From: OCS116 sp051531935
GTDB taxonomy: Bacteria > Pseudomonadota > Alphaproteobacteria > Rhizobiales > OSC116
NCBI GenBank assembly: GCA_051531935.1
Contig: JAOPTR010000009.1
Span: forward strand, 37,930-101,929
DNA length: 64,000 nt
Direction: 5' to 3'
Shown here: positions 1-8,326 of the stretch, piece after piece
How the letters are laid out: each line of letters opens with the position of its first letter
Numbering within the stretch: the first letter of the stretch is position 1
Translations under genes and position numbers: made by a program
The notes under the pieces: model-generated
Told to the model about the DNA's origin: nothing
The model's input: only the letters and a program-made list of their open reading frames with translations
Databases searched by the model: none

Positions 1-103
1 TTGCGCCATCTAAAACCGCTACATGCAGCAGTTCAGTTAGCTGATTGAGGTGATTTTCAAACTTCTTTTCGCTGATTGTTTCGATGGTGTAATGAATTTT
101 CAT
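1..103 (-). CDS. Partial N-terminus, probable GNAT acetyltransferase
   Basis: Only the first 34 codons are in the window; the gene runs off the left edge. The ATG is at 103-101 and a GAGGCGAT ribosome binding site lies just upstream, overlapping the end of the XRE gene, so the two are probably cotranscribed. The visible residues (MKIHYTIETISEKKF, then LTELLHVAVLDGA) resemble the first strand and helix of GNAT N-acetyltransferases. The family call is inferred from this short piece and could be wrong. Confidence 0.5.
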   Translation of the reverse strand, partial: MKIHYTIETISEKKFENHLNQLTELLHVAVLDGA

Positions 104-109
104 ATCGCC

Positions 110-664
110 TCAAATAATGGTCAAAATATAGGTAGCCGACTGTTGGGAATTTGTTTTAAACTGGCTTGCACCACATAATTTATAGCGCAGGCAATCACCC
201 TTATTAAGTTGGCTGACATTGCCATCAACTACCAATTCTAACTCGCCATCAAGCATATATAAATGATGCTCCAAGCCTTGCTGCGGTGATGATGAATAAC
301 TAATTTGTTGGTTTTTGGGTAGATGGCATTCAATCATCTCTGCGCAGAGCATGGCTGCGGGTGGCGAAATCATTTTTCGGGCAAACCCTGTTTCAAGGTC
401 TTTCCAAACATCTATATCTTTACTGTAAATTTGGGCTGTGAATTCGGTTTCGACCAAAGACATAAGACGCGACATGGTGATTTTATAGACTGCACATAAT
501 TTTCCAAGAACGGCCGCGGTGGCGCTAACCTCGGCATTTTCTAACCGCGATAAAGAGGCGCGGCTAATGCCTGATTTATCACTTAGTTGCGCGAGAGACC
601 ATTGCTGGTCTGTGCGTAAAATCTTTAGCTGCGCTGCTATTTTTTGATCTACTGAATTGTCCAT
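110..664 (-). CDS. XRE-family regulator with C-terminal cupin domain
   Basis: About 184 aa starting at the MDNSVDQK methionine. A longer in-frame start exists at 694, but its extra residues (MFLIWDYISY) look like promoter sequence read as protein. An HTH_3 helix-turn-helix occupies roughly residues 8-62 (LAQLSDKSGISRASLSRLEN). A cupin sensor domain follows from about residue 115 (HHLYMLDGELELVVDG). XRE-cupin proteins usually regulate the adjacent gene in response to a small ligand. Here the downstream neighbour is the partial GNAT gene, which suggests a regulator/acetyltransferase pair. The ligand cannot be read from the sequence. Confidence 0.85.
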   Translation of the reverse strand: MDNSVDQKIAAQLKILRTDQQWSLAQLSDKSGISRASLSRLENAEVSATAAVLGKLCAVYKITMSRLMSLVETEFTAQIYSKDIDVWKDLETGFARKMISPPAAMLCAEMIECHLPKNQQISYSSSPQQGLEHHLYMLDGELELVVDGNVSQLNKGDCLRYKLCGASQFKTNSQQSATYILTII

Positions 665-705
665 ATATGAGATATAATCCCATATAAGAAACAAATCAAG
701 TTTTT

Positions 706-1626
706 TTAGTTGAGTTTAATTTCACCGCTGCCTTGTTCATTGAGTTTTTGGTGCTTAAGTTTGCCGCCATATTCAATATCACCACTGCCTTGCACTTTGG
801 CAATAAACCAATTCACATCGCCATCGTCAATTTCAATGTCACCGCTACCTTGCACATAAAGCTCTGCATCGCCGACCATTTTTTTAACTTCAATATCACC
901 ACTGCCACGTATTGACATGCGGTGAATGCCATGAATTTCGCCAAACTCAATATCACCACTACCGCGAATGTTGGAAGTGGTGTCTGATGCTACATTGTTA
1001 ATTCTTACATTGCCGCTGCCACGCAATTGTGTGGTTGCAGAGCCACCAACCGAGGCAATTTCAACATCGCCACTACCAGATAAATTAATGCGCGCATCAT
1101 TGGTGATATTACCAAAGCTTGCATTTCCGCAGCCCATCATATCAATGCTAAGTGATTCTAAATCACCAAATTTAGCAGAGATAACACTGCTTGTAATTTT
1201 TAAATCTATATGATCTGGCGTTTGAATTTCCACCACTGGGTAATCGCTAAATTTATGGCTTGAGCCATTATTAATGCCGACCTTTAGCTCATCGTCATCA
1301 TCTGAATTGCCCCACCAGAACCACGAAAAGCCATTGCAACTTGTCGAGGAAACTTTATCGAAATTTGAAATTTGCAAACCACCGCCAATATGATCGAAGC
1401 GCGGAGTGAATGCTTGGTTTTTATGGGTGGTTATAAAATGAATTTGTTGATCAGGAGAATTTGTATGAATGATTTTTCCGACAAAATTTACAATACTAAC
1501 CTCGCTAGATTGATATGAAAATTCTGTAGTTTCGGCTTCACCACGGAAGGAGCCTGTATAGGGATTAAGCAAATAAAGCCCCACCAATATGCCACCACCG
1601 ATAAGTAGATTTTTCTTTTCAAACAT
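706..1626 (-). CDS. Membrane-anchored GIN/DUF2807-like protein with GSGD repeats
   Basis: 306 aa. A short positively charged N-terminus and one hydrophobic segment (residues 7-20) form an uncleaved signal anchor or signal peptide. The C-terminal half has at least seven copies of GSG-[DNE]-[IV] spaced about 20 residues apart, plus a variant GCG copy. This is the hallmark of the DUF2807 (putative auto-transporter adhesin, head GIN) beta-helix fold. At DNA level the motif appears as a recurring CAATATCACCACTGCC-like string. The protein is probably exported and envelope-associated. The Trp/Asp-rich stretch near residue 105 (FSWFWWGNSDDDDE) is unusual. The 268-aa gene at 2769-3575 has a similar layout. 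The physiological role is unknown. Confidence 0.75.
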   Translation of the reverse strand: MFEKKNLLIGGGILVGLYLLNPYTGSFRGEAETTEFSYQSSEVSIVNFVGKIIHTNSPDQQIHFITTHKNQAFTPRFDHIGGGLQISNFDKVSSTSCNGFSWFWWGNSDDDDELKVGINNGSSHKFSDYPVVEIQTPDHIDLKITSSVISAKFGDLESLSIDMMGCGNASFGNITNDARINLSGSGDVEIASVGGSATTQLRGSGNVRINNVASDTTSNIRGSGDIEFGEIHGIHRMSIRGSGDIEVKKMVGDAELYVQGSGDIEIDDGDVNWFIAKVQGSGDIEYGGKLKHQKLNEQGSGEIKLN

Positions 1627-1678
1627 ATTGCATCTCCCAAATTGCTCACTTATTGTAAGTTTAAAATAGGAGGCTTTA

Positions 1679-2485
1679 TTGTTATTTTCAACCGATCACC
1701 AAAATTATTTTGATATGTGGGACTTGTGCACTCCTCTAAAAAAACTCCAAACCCTATCGAGCTACTTATATTGGAGTGTTTTAAATGATCAGCCAGTGGT
1801 ATTGAAAATTTATAAACCACAATCGGATGAAATGGCTTCGGTAAAATTACTTGATCATTATAATGGCCAAGGCGCTGTGAAGGTATTGAAGCATAATGAC
1901 AATGCTTGCTTGTTGCAGGCCATTGGAGAAGGTTATGAGCTTGTGGAACTAACCCGCCAAGCGCAGGACGCGCTCGCAACAAAGACATTTTGTGCGGTTG
2001 TGCAGAAGCTACACCAAGCGCCGAAGGTTGATATTGGCCTCAGGCCTATCGACGAGTTTATTGAGGATTTTGACGGCTATTTAGCGAAAAAAACTGCACC
2101 CCATCGGGAAGTTGTTGAAATGATGCGCGGCATATTCATTGAACTATGCGCAAACCAACGCAATAAAACAAACCTACATGGTGACTTGCACCATTATAAT
2201 GTAATTCGTGACAATGAAGGGGGCTGGCTAGCGATAGACCCCAAAGGCCTGTGGGGGGAAGCTGAATATGAAATTGGCAGATATTTGTTAAACCCACTGC
2301 CCGAAGAAAATATAAGCGTTGATGTAGTTGAGCGACTTAAAATCATTGATACTGAGCTTGGTTATGACATGGAGCGGGTGACAAAATGGGCATGGTGCCA
2401 GGCCGTTTTGGCAAGTATTTGGGCCGATGATGATATGGATTTTGGTTCTAAAATGCTGGATGCGCTTGGGCATCCAAGCACTTAA
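1679..2485 (+). CDS. APH(6)/hydroxyurea-type antibiotic kinase
   Basis: 268 aa. It starts at TTG 1679, five bases after a perfect AGGAGG (1668-1673), which decides the start. The protein has the kinase-like fold of the aminoglycoside/hydroxyurea phosphotransferase family: a VVLKIYKP strand with the nucleotide-binding Lys, the Brenner-type catalytic motif LHGDLHHYNV near residue 165, and the metal-binding AIDPKGLWGEAEYEIGRYL that is typical of APH(6). Family members phosphorylate streptomycin or hydroxyurea. Chromosomal copies in soil and marine alphaproteobacteria are often of unknown substrate, so resistance is an inference. It is divergent from the GIN-domain gene and stands alone. Confidence 0.85.
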   Translation: MLFSTDHQNYFDMWDLCTPLKKLQTLSSYLYWSVLNDQPVVLKIYKPQSDEMASVKLLDHYNGQGAVKVLKHNDNACLLQAIGEGYELVELTRQAQDALATKTFCAVVQKLHQAPKVDIGLRPIDEFIEDFDGYLAKKTAPHREVVEMMRGIFIELCANQRNKTNLHGDLHHYNVIRDNEGGWLAIDPKGLWGEAEYEIGRYLLNPLPEENISVDVVERLKIIDTELGYDMERVTKWAWCQAVLASIWADDDMDFGSKMLDALGHPST

Positions 2486-2589
2486 TAGTTTGTGAGTGCG
2501 GAAGATGAGGGGAGTGCTTGAGTATAGGCCGGAGTGCGAGCACTCATTGGCTGTTTAAAGACAGTTAGCGCGCTTGTTAATGCTCTGGA

Positions 2590-2722
2590 AGTTTCATCTT
2601 TTTCGTTCGGCTTCGCCTCTCTTTAGCCCCTGCGGGCGCTTAACTCCGTTAAGCTTGCTCGTCCTAACGGACGGCCTCAGTCGGCAAGTTCGCCGAAGAG
2701 ACGGCTCAACTCTTTTTCCATG
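2590..2722. repeat. Structured intergenic repeat, copy 1
   Basis: This G+C-rich island lies in the 283-bp gap after the kinase gene. It holds consecutive small inverted repeats: GCTTAAC/GTTAAGC (about 2639-2655), CGTCC/GGACG and CGGC/GCCG. The part at 2675-2722 matches the last 49 bases of the window in inverse orientation at about 43 of 48 positions by eye. Two copies about 61 kb apart indicate a dispersed repeat family (REP-like or a small non-autonomous element). No open reading frame of interest was seen in it. Confidence 0.7.
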
Positions 2723-2768
2723 TTAGGTTATTGTGTGTTTTTGGGGGCTATTATGAACGTGGGTAATG

Positions 2769-3575
2769 TTAGTTTTTGGTTTCGGTGCCTACAACATTAT
2801 CTATCGCGATTTGGTTTTCGCCAGTGGTTTCGCTTAGTAAATTACCGTTTATTTCGGCTGCGTAAAGACGTGTATTTCCATCTGTTGCGATGATTGCATT
2901 GCCTTGAATATTTTGCAAAATGAATGTATTTCCGTCATCACCTATTGCGGTGCTTTTGAGGCTAAAATCGCCACCGATATCATCTGCAACAATCATGCTT
3001 GCACCGCGCATATCAAACTCGGCTCCATTGGCAATTTTGCCAATTACTAAACTTGAGCAATTCACATTGATAAATTTTGCACCGCCAATATTGGCCGCAA
3101 AACCAAATGCGTTGCTGCGTCTTATATCCAGTATAATATCATGCTTTGCCGTAATTTTTACAATTGGATAGGTTTTAATATCAAAAGTTTGGCCGCCCTC
3201 TTCCGTGATGGATGCGGTTTGCAATAAATTATCTTGGTCGTGTTTAATGTCACAGGCTTCAATTGGCGCAAATCGGCCATCAATCGTGGCAATTGTTGGT
3301 GTACCCATTTTAAATAGCGGGTAATAGCCCGCAATATCATCGGCTTTTTTATTGCTAAATTCTAATTTAAAGCCATCTTCTTCAGATGTATTTAGCTCAA
3401 TGGTGCCAATGAAATTTTTAAACTCGACCTTTTCGACCAAATCACGCGTATAAACGGGGTTGCTGAGGTGGGCGTTTTGGGTAAAGACAGTCAGCCAAAT
3501 ATACATGCCAATTAAAACCACAGCCAATGTGCCTGTGATGATTTTTATGGAATTATTTGCGTAAAATTGTTTCAT
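2769..3575 (-). CDS. Membrane-anchored envelope protein of unknown function
   Basis: 268 aa. One hydrophobic segment at about residues 12-30 anchors the protein or acts as a signal peptide; the rest is predicted extracytoplasmic and strand-rich. The layout (short anchor, a VEFKNFIGTIELNTSEE strand motif, then short repeating strands with G-x-A/I turns) resembles the GIN protein at 706-1626, and both are next to the APH-type gene. This suggests a distant paralogue, but it lacks the GSGD repeats, so the relation is tentative. It lies 88 bp downstream of irr on the same strand, separated from it by a terminator-like hairpin. Confidence 0.6.
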   Translation of the reverse strand: MKQFYANNSIKIITGTLAVVLIGMYIWLTVFTQNAHLSNPVYTRDLVEKVEFKNFIGTIELNTSEEDGFKLEFSNKKADDIAGYYPLFKMGTPTIATIDGRFAPIEACDIKHDQDNLLQTASITEEGGQTFDIKTYPIVKITAKHDIILDIRRSNAFGFAANIGGAKFINVNCSSLVIGKIANGAEFDMRGASMIVADDIGGDFSLKSTAIGDDGNTFILQNIQGNAIIATDGNTRLYAAEINGNLLSETTGENQIAIDNVVGTETKN

Positions 3576-3607
3576 GTCGGTTCACCTGTATTTTTTCCTC
3601 AACATAT

Positions 3608-3633
3608 AAAAAATGCCCAGCGAATGCTAGGCA
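3608..3633 (-). terminator. Terminator after irr
   Basis: Stem TGCCCAGC (3614-3621) and GCTAGGCA (3626-3633) with one mismatch and a GAAT loop. A run of A at 3608-3613 becomes the U-tract on the minus strand. It lies just past the irr stop codon. Confidence 0.7.
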
Positions 3634-3663
3634 AATCTTCTTATTATAAATTGTAACAATAAT

Positions 3664-4164
3664 TTACATGTCTTTAAGGCGTACAATAACGTCGATCCGC
3701 CAAACTTCTTGGCCTTCTGGTGGTGTCGGAATGCCGATAACCTGCATTTCATTGGTATCAATATCGTAAATATGGCCAGTATCTTCATGGTAAAAATGAT
3801 GATGATTGCTGGTATTTGTATCGAAATATGTTTTGGCGCCATCCACAGCCACTTCGCGAAGCAAGCCTGCTTGTGTGAAATGATGTAATGTATTGTAAAT
3901 AGTCGCCATAGAAACGGGAATTTTTGCGAAAACAGCTTCTTCATGTAAAGCTTCGGCAGTTATATGACGGCCACCTTTACCAAATAATAAATCCGACAAT
4001 GCAATACGTTGGCGTGTTGGGCGCAAACCAGAACGGCGTAAATATTGCGTCACTTCTTCGCGGGACAAATCTTGCATTGGGCATTCTTTTTCAGCTTTAG
4101 CGCTGGCAATATCTGTACCTAAATTTGCTTGTAAAGTGATTGCCTCAACCTGATAATTCGACAT
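3664..4164 (-). CDS. irr: Iron response regulator Irr (Fur family)
   Basis: 166 aa. A winged helix spans about residues 40-105 (LRPTRQRIALSDLLF, then SMATIYNTLHHFTQAGLL). The dimerisation domain contains NHHHFYHEDTGHIYDID, whose HHH run is the haem/metal motif that separates rhizobial Irr from ordinary Fur. In Hyphomicrobiales, Irr responds to haem availability, represses haem synthesis and some iron-using genes, and activates others under low iron. Its position near fabA-fabB-fabI is common in that order and supports the assignment. The CxxC metal site of classical Fur is absent. The upstream gap holds TTTAGAA (near 4263), which matches one half of the Irr box, so autoregulation is possible but unproven. 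Confidence 0.9.
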   Translation of the reverse strand: MSNYQVEAITLQANLGTDIASAKAEKECPMQDLSREEVTQYLRRSGLRPTRQRIALSDLLFGKGGRHITAEALHEEAVFAKIPVSMATIYNTLHHFTQAGLLREVAVDGAKTYFDTNTSNHHHFYHEDTGHIYDIDTNEMQVIGIPTPPEGQEVWRIDVIVRLKDM

Positions 4165-4313
4165 TTTTTAATTCCAACTGTTTTACTTTGGTTTACATTT
4201 GACCCATAACTACACTGTATACATTGTTTTTGCAAATGTTTCTTAAAAAAAACTTGCCTAGTTTAGAATGGAACCCATGAATATTAAGTAAACCCGCTAT
4301 TTTACTCATATTC

Positions 4314-4877
4314 CTAGCCTTTTTTGAGTTGGTAACGACCATGTGAAATTTTTGTAATTTTGTTTTTTTGGGTCAAATTGGATAGAGCCCGATATGTGGC
4401 TTCGTGCGATAAGCCAATTTTGGCGGCAAAAGATTTAATATCTGCATCTAATATGCCCTCTGACATTGCCACCATCACACGCTTGTTGGCACTGCGGATA
4501 GATTGAATTTCTAAACGGCGGCGCAGTGTTTGGATTTGCCGTGCGAAATGAGCCGATAGAGCCAAGGAAAATTCAGAATTTTGCTGCATTTCAGTTAAAA
4601 TTTGCGTCTTATCAATTATTCTAACTTGGCTGTTTTCTACCATCACCGCATCACAGTGATATTGGTTTGAAAACAAAGCCGCCTCCGCAAATGTTTCGCC
4701 ATTTTGAGCATGATGAATAATAATTTGGTCGCCATTCTCATTATATCTATGCAGTTTCACTTGGCCTTCTTGCAATACAAACATGGCATAGGTTTTGTCG
4801 CCTTGCCTAAACAGCGTATCATCCTTGCGTAATTTTTTGGTCTTAAGCGGTAAAATGTCTAAAAATGATAGCGTCAT
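4314..4877 (-). CDS. Crp/Fnr-family transcription regulator
   Basis: 187 aa. A cyclic-nucleotide-binding-like domain covers about residues 8-115 (LRKDDTLFRQGDKTYAMFVLQEGQVKLH). A dimer helix and a short winged helix (FAAKIGLSHEATYRALSNL) follow. No Fe-S cysteine cluster is present, so it is not a true FNR oxygen sensor. It is shorter than CRP. It is divergent from the His-rich exported protein at 4952 and shares an intergenic region holding a Crp/Fnr-like palindrome. Local control of that gene and itself is the simplest reading. The ligand is unknown. Confidence 0.85.
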   Translation of the reverse strand: MTLSFLDILPLKTKKLRKDDTLFRQGDKTYAMFVLQEGQVKLHRYNENGDQIIIHHAQNGETFAEAALFSNQYHCDAVMVENSQVRIIDKTQILTEMQQNSEFSLALSAHFARQIQTLRRRLEIQSIRSANKRVMVAMSEGILDADIKSFAAKIGLSHEATYRALSNLTQKNKITKISHGRYQLKKG

Positions 4878-4886
4878 GAATTGATT

Positions 4887-4904
4887 ATATGATTTGAATC
4901 ATAT
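4887..4904. promoter_or_regulatory. Crp/Fnr-type operator between divergent genes
   Basis: A perfect 18-bp inverted repeat, ATATGATT-TG-AATCATAT. Its core TGAT-N4-ATCA matches the Crp/Fnr family box TTGAT-N4-ATCAA except for the outermost base. It starts 10 bases upstream of the regulator start codon and lies 48 bases before the divergent gene, as expected for an autoregulatory site. Confidence 0.7.
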
Positions 4905-4951
4905 TTGGCCAACCGAAAAAATGCTAATTTTTGCTTTTCTGGGAGAAACTT

Positions 4952-5527
4952 ATGAAAACCCTCACATCTATTTTTGCCATTTGCCTCGGCCTAAGCGCTG
5001 GGATACCCAGTATTCTGGCGGCTGATTCTCATTCTAATCATTCGGCACACGCTAACCATACTATAGCAGAACCGATGAAAATGCCGACCGAAACTGGCCA
5101 ATCGGCATTTGCGGCTATCGCCGAAATTGTGGTGCTGCTGAATGCAGACCCAAATACAGATTGGGCAAATGTTAGCATTGATAAATTACGCAAGCATTTG
5201 GTGGATATGAATGAAGTGACTTTAAATGCGACCGCCACGCAAAGTGACGCTGAGGGCATGGTGGTGTTTAAAGTGAATGGCACTGGCCGCACTTTGGTAG
5301 CCATTAAGGCCATGGTGCCCGCGCATTCTGCAGAGCTAAATAAACTTAATGAATGGCAAGTGAGCGCCGAAGTTAAGGCCGATTATGTGAATATGATGGT
5401 GAAAAGTGACAACCCGCAAACACTGGCTAAAGTTCGAGCGCTTGGGTTTTTTGGTATGATGGCAACTGGCGCACACCACCAACCACACCATTGGGGCATG
5501 GCAACAGGTGCTATGGGCGGGCACTAA
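4952..5527 (+). CDS. Exported His-rich protein, unknown function
   Basis: 191 aa from ATG 4952, six bases after GGGAGA. A Sec signal peptide covers about residues 1-23 (MKTLTSIFAICLGLSAGIPS, cleavage near ILAAD). The mature protein begins with a His cluster (SHSNHSAHANH) and ends with another (GAHHQPHHWG, then GGH), which suggests metal binding in the periplasm. The middle (AIAEIVVLLNADPNTDWANV, then IDKLRKHLVDMNEV) is helical and has no recognised fold. It is divergent from a Crp/Fnr regulator and probably controlled by it. A link to copper or other metal handling is inferred from the histidines only. Confidence 0.7.
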   Translation: MKTLTSIFAICLGLSAGIPSILAADSHSNHSAHANHTIAEPMKMPTETGQSAFAAIAEIVVLLNADPNTDWANVSIDKLRKHLVDMNEVTLNATATQSDAEGMVVFKVNGTGRTLVAIKAMVPAHSAELNKLNEWQVSAEVKADYVNMMVKSDNPQTLAKVRALGFFGMMATGAHHQPHHWGMATGAMGGH

Positions 5528-5640
5528 CTACCTATAAGAGTTATCCAATTATAGTCCTTTGATGCTAGCAAGTGCGGGTTAACCATGCTAAAAGTAGGAG
5601 AGGCCGCGCATAATGCTGCGCAAAATTAAGGAGACTCATA

Positions 5641-6150
5641 TTGTTTGAACGCAAATCTAGCTACAGTTTTGAAGATTTAATAAACTGCGGAAATAAAAAA
5701 TTTGGCGCTGATTTCCCTCAGCTACCTGTACCGCCCATGTTGATGATGGACAGAATTACCCACATTTCAGAAGAAGGTGGCGAATTTGATAAAGGCGAGA
5801 TTATTGCGGAATATGATATTAATGCCGACCGTTGGTTTTTTGACTGTCATTTTGTAAATGACCCTGTCATGCCAGGTTGCCTTGGCCTAGATGGTATGTG
5901 GCAATTGCTTGGTTTTTACCTTGGTTGGATGGGTGGCGAAGGCAAAGGCCGTGCGTTTGGCGTGGGCGAAGTTAAATTTGCCAATATGGTTTTGCCAACA
6001 TCTAAAAAAATTACCTATAAAATTAGCATTAAACGCGTGATGATGCGCCGTTTGATTTTAGCCACTGCCGATGCCGTGGTGTTAATTGATGGTGAACCAG
6101 GCTTTACTGCCACAGATTTAAAAGTCGGTCTCTTTAAAGACGACAAATAG
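5641..6150 (+). CDS. fabA: FabA 3-hydroxydecanoyl-ACP dehydratase/isomerase
   Basis: 169 aa, close to the usual 171. The start is TTG 5641, seven bases after AAGGAG (5628-5633). The hot-dog fold has the catalytic His in WFFDCHFVNDPVMPGCLGLD and the following Asp of the active-site helix. The enzyme dehydrates 3-hydroxydecanoyl-ACP and isomerises trans-2- to cis-3-decenoyl-ACP, the branch point of unsaturated fatty acid synthesis in the cytoplasm. fabB begins 41 bases downstream and fabI follows, so the three form one operon. Confidence 0.97.
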   Translation: MFERKSSYSFEDLINCGNKKFGADFPQLPVPPMLMMDRITHISEEGGEFDKGEIIAEYDINADRWFFDCHFVNDPVMPGCLGLDGMWQLLGFYLGWMGGEGKGRAFGVGEVKFANMVLPTSKKITYKISIKRVMMRRLILATADAVVLIDGEPGFTATDLKVGLFKDDK

Positions 6151-6191
6151 AACTTATATACCCTATATATTGACTTTAAAAGGAGTTAGAT

Positions 6192-7412
6192 ATGCGACGT
6201 GTTGTTGTAACAGGAATGGGCGTAGTCTCAAGCATTGGTAACGATATAGACCAAGTGAAGCAGTCTCTTTGGGATGCAAAATCGGGCATTGCGGCCGATG
6301 AAGATATGATTAAACACGGCTTTAGAAGCCAAATTTCTGGCGCACCTAAGCTAGATTGGGAAGAGGTTTTAGACCGCAAAGAACGCCGTTTTATGGGCGC
6401 TGGCGCGGCTTGGAATTACATTGCCATGAAAGAAGCCATTGCTATGTCTGGCCTTGAAGATAATGACATTTCTAATATTCGTACAGGTTTGATTATGGGC
6501 TCTGGTGGGCCATCGACCAAAACATTGCATGAAGCCATGCAAACAGTGCTAGAAAAAAATAGCCCAAAACGCATTGGGCCGCTCGCTGTGCCAAAAGCCA
6601 TGAGCAGCACCAACAGCGCTACACTTGCCACACCATTTAAAATTAAAGGCATGAGCTATTCAATTTCATCTGCTTGTACCACAAGCTTGCATTGCATTGG
6701 TAATGCGGTTGAGATGATCCAGTGGGGTAAACAAGATGTTATGTTTGCTGGCGGCGGCGAAGAATTATTTTGGGGCATGTCTTGCTTATTTGACGCCATG
6801 GGCGCAATGAGCAGTAAATTTAACGACACACCCGAAAAAGCTAGCCGTACATATGACATCGCGCGCGATGGTTTTGTGATTGCTGGCGGTGCAGGCGTGC
6901 TTGTGCTTGAAGAATATGAACGTGCAAAAGCCCGTGGTGCTAATATCATTGCCGAAGTGACAGGCTATGGTGCTACATCTGACGGTTATGACATGGTTGC
7001 GCCAAGTGGCGAAGGTGGCCAACGCGCCATGGAGCTTGCTTTGACAACTCATAAAGACGGTATTGATTATATCAACCCGCATGGCACATCGACCCCTGTG
7101 GGCGATATTCCTGAAATTGATGGCATTCGTAATGTTTGGGGTGCAGACAAAGCGCCACTTATTTCGGCAACGAAAGCATTAACAGGTCATAGTTTGGGTG
7201 CTGCTGGCGCACAAGAAGCTATTTATTCACTGATTATGTTGCGTGATAGTTTTGTATGCGAAAGCGCCAATATCGAAGAAATTGACCCTAGAGTGGCTGA
7301 CATGCCAATCACCCGCCAACGTGTTGAAAAAGAAGTTACTTCTGTGCTTTCTAACAGCTTTGGGTTTGGTGGCACAAATGGCAGTGTAATCTTTAGTAAA
7401 GCAAATTTGTAG
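6192..7412 (+). CDS. fabB: FabB beta-ketoacyl-ACP synthase I
   Basis: 406 aa, with AAGGAG upstream of ATG 6192. The thiolase-fold condensing enzyme shows the full C-H-H triad: the nucleophile in SISSACTTSLHC near residue 163, His in NPHGTSTPVGD, and His in KALTGHSLGAAG. It elongates cis-3-decenoyl-ACP made by FabA with malonyl-ACP. Placement directly after fabA separates it from FabF. Confidence 0.97.
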   Translation: MRRVVVTGMGVVSSIGNDIDQVKQSLWDAKSGIAADEDMIKHGFRSQISGAPKLDWEEVLDRKERRFMGAGAAWNYIAMKEAIAMSGLEDNDISNIRTGLIMGSGGPSTKTLHEAMQTVLEKNSPKRIGPLAVPKAMSSTNSATLATPFKIKGMSYSISSACTTSLHCIGNAVEMIQWGKQDVMFAGGGEELFWGMSCLFDAMGAMSSKFNDTPEKASRTYDIARDGFVIAGGAGVLVLEEYERAKARGANIIAEVTGYGATSDGYDMVAPSGEGGQRAMELALTTHKDGIDYINPHGTSTPVGDIPEIDGIRNVWGADKAPLISATKALTGHSLGAAGAQEAIYSLIMLRDSFVCESANIEEIDPRVADMPITRQRVEKEVTSVLSNSFGFGGTNGSVIFSKANL

Positions 7413-7425
7413 AATCGAGAATAAT

Positions 7426-8220
7426 ATGGATGGATTAATGCAAGGCAAACGCGGCCTCATTATGGGTGTTGCGAATAACCGTTCTATTGCATGGGGCATT
7501 GCCACTAAACTAGCCGAACATGGCGCCGAAATTGCTTTTACCTACCAAGGTGAAGGCTTTGGCCCACGGGTTGAAAAGCTAGGTAAAACCATTGGCTCCG
7601 ATATTTTTATTGATTGTGATGTTGAAAACCTTGACTCAGTTGATAATGTATTTGCCGTTTTGAAAGAAAAATGGGGCAAAATTGACTTTTTGGTGCATGC
7701 CATTGGCTTTAGCGATAAAGACGAGCTAGACGGCAAATATGCCGATACAAGCCGCGATAACTTTACCCGCACGATGATCATCAGCAGCTTCTCATTTACT
7801 GAGGCTGCCAAACGCGCTGCCGAATTAATGACAGATGGCGGTAGCATGATTACGCTCACTTATGGTGGGTCTACCCGTGTGATGCCAAATTATAATGTAA
7901 TGGGTGTGGCTAAAGCTGCGCTTGAAGCTTCTGTTCGTTATTTAGCTGTGGATTTTGGGCCAGATAATATACGCGTTAACGCGCTATCGCCTGGGCCTAT
8001 GCGGACTTTAGCGGGCAATGGCATTAGTGGCGCGCGTGAAATGTTTAAATTTCAACAAAAACATGCGCCATTGGAGCGTGTAGTTTCGTTAGAAGATGTT
8101 GGTGGTTCGGCTTTGTATATGCTTTCTGATCTATCATCGGGCATTACGGGCGATGTGCATTTTGTTGATGCCGGTTATAACATCACATCAACACCTCATC
8201 CAAGCAAGATGGATACGTAA
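7426..8220 (+). CDS. fabI: FabI enoyl-ACP reductase (NADH)
   Basis: 264 aa, 13 bases after fabB. An SDR Rossmann fold with the N-terminal GVANNRSIAWGIA nucleotide motif and the FabI-type catalytic Y-x6-K (YNVMGVAKAALEASV). A LSPGPMRTLA loop follows. It catalyses the last reduction of each fatty acid elongation cycle. Two hairpins after the stop end the operon. Confidence 0.96.
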   Translation: MDGLMQGKRGLIMGVANNRSIAWGIATKLAEHGAEIAFTYQGEGFGPRVEKLGKTIGSDIFIDCDVENLDSVDNVFAVLKEKWGKIDFLVHAIGFSDKDELDGKYADTSRDNFTRTMIISSFSFTEAAKRAAELMTDGGSMITLTYGGSTRVMPNYNVMGVAKAALEASVRYLAVDFGPDNIRVNALSPGPMRTLAGNGISGAREMFKFQQKHAPLERVVSLEDVGGSALYMLSDLSSGITGDVHFVDAGYNITSTPHPSKMDT

Positions 8221-8226
8221 CATTAA

Positions 8227-8285
8227 GCTGCCAATTAAATTGGCAGCATTGTCCGAAAATGATGTTTAATTGACCTTTCGGACAA
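8227..8285 (+). terminator. Two consecutive hairpins ending the fab operon
   Basis: The first hairpin is GCTGCCAAT/ATTGGCAGC (8227-8235 and 8239-8247) with a 3-nt loop. The second pairs TTGTCCGAAA (8249-8258) with TTTCGGACAA (8276-8285) across 17 nt. Neither has a long T-run, so termination is inferred from position. Confidence 0.55.
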
Positions 8286-8326
8286 ATTAAAATTGGCTAT
8301 ACTCATCTTCATTAGAGGAGATGAGT

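Noticed and set aside
706..1130. Regular short DNA repeats that could suggest a CRISPR array
   Set aside because: The repeated strings encode the GSGDIE protein motif in one continuous frame and the spacing is about 60 bases of coding sequence, so they are protein repeats.
733..1213. Plus-strand ORFs opposite the GSGD-repeat gene
   Set aside because: They are antisense shadows of the repeated coding sequence and have no ribosome binding site.
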